64,000 nucleotides of DNA, from contig NZ_WQHP01000009.1 in assembly GCF_013035315.1 (NCBI RefSeq), positions 62,001 to 126,000 of the forward strand, read 5' to 3'. Shown here in pieces: positions 63,806 to 64,000 of this stretch (positions within the stretch are counted from its first letter, which is position 1; the number at the start of each line of letters is the position of its first letter). The translations under genes and the position numbers were made by a program. The notes below the pieces were generated by a model. The model was not told the origin of the DNA. It saw nothing but the letters and a program-made list of their open reading frames with translations, and made no database searches. This stretch comes from Ruegeria arenilitoris (lineage in GTDB: Bacteria; Pseudomonadota; Alphaproteobacteria; Rhodobacterales; Rhodobacteraceae).

Positions 63806-64000
63806 TTTTGGGCCCGACCTATGGGTCGAGCAACTGGAAAAATTGTGCATCGCGGAGCTGCCGATCTGGCCGCTCCGCGTTTGCGTTTTAGGGTTCAATT
63901 CCTTTGCGGCAGGCACCTGACTGGCTCGTAAACCACCCAAAAACCGAGAATTCCTTTACTCGTGCTTCGTATATCTAAATTTCGAAAAACAAAAACTCAC

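Overview
The window looks like a chromosomal segment of an alphaproteobacterium of the Roseobacter group (Rhodobacteraceae). The evidence is the gene order murA - DUF2948 - hisD - UPF0262 - low-molecular-weight phosphatase - infA - maf - RNase E/G - yacG - tRNA-Phe, the alphaproteobacterial style of the three tRNAs, the high GC content, and the density of genes for breaking down quaternary amines, which is typical of marine roseobacters. No genus can be assigned from sequence reading alone.

Left part (1-29.5 kb) is catabolic and almost free of housekeeping genes. On the minus strand: (i) a LacI regulator, a sugar-type binding protein and a permease running off the left edge, with a perfect 16-bp LacI-type operator in front; (ii) a tightly overlapped operon of Rieske oxygenase, class II aldolase, crotonase, CaiB-type CoA-transferase and alpha/beta hydrolase, with a divergent LysR gene; (iii) tRNA-Met; (iv) a Baeyer-Villiger-type monooxygenase followed by a membrane-anchored alpha/beta hydrolase; (v) a second Rieske oxygenase, a 79-residue protein and an 806-residue FAD/GcvT demethylase, with another LysR gene. 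On the plus strand: (vi) a BCCT betaine transporter, a non-pyrrolysine MttB-family methyltransferase, an enolase-superfamily protein that carries the residues I recall for hydroxyproline-betaine 2-epimerase (HpbD), and two SDRs. Convergent to these: (vii) FAD amine/amino-acid oxidase, aldehyde dehydrogenase, DapA-family lyase and GntR regulator, then a divergent GATase1/AraC regulator of the GbdR type. Read together, (v)-(vii) make a plausible route: betaine uptake, epimerisation, N-demethylation, D-amino-acid oxidation, deamination to a semialdehyde, and oxidation to 2-oxoglutarate. This is inference.

Middle (29.5-35 kb) is an accessory patch: an unknown 167-residue protein, a broken acyltransferase, a stand-alone class III nucleotide cyclase, a TetR/cupin divergent pair with an inverted repeat between them, and a cupin resembling manganese hydroxynitrile lyases. 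From 35 to 45.2 kb lies the conserved housekeeping block between tRNA-Thr and tRNA-Phe.

At the tRNA-Phe 3' end sits an unusual element (45231-46565): a tyrosine recombinase gene broken by two frameshifts and bracketed by 80-bp inverted repeats that match at 76 of 80 positions, the left one including the tRNA 3' end. After a stretch with a lactate/malate-dehydrogenase-like remnant comes a 4446-residue autotransporter made of about 50 glycine-rich repeats, with an IalB-type secreted protein 18 nt downstream. A DbpA-like DEAD-box helicase with a basic tail closes the window.
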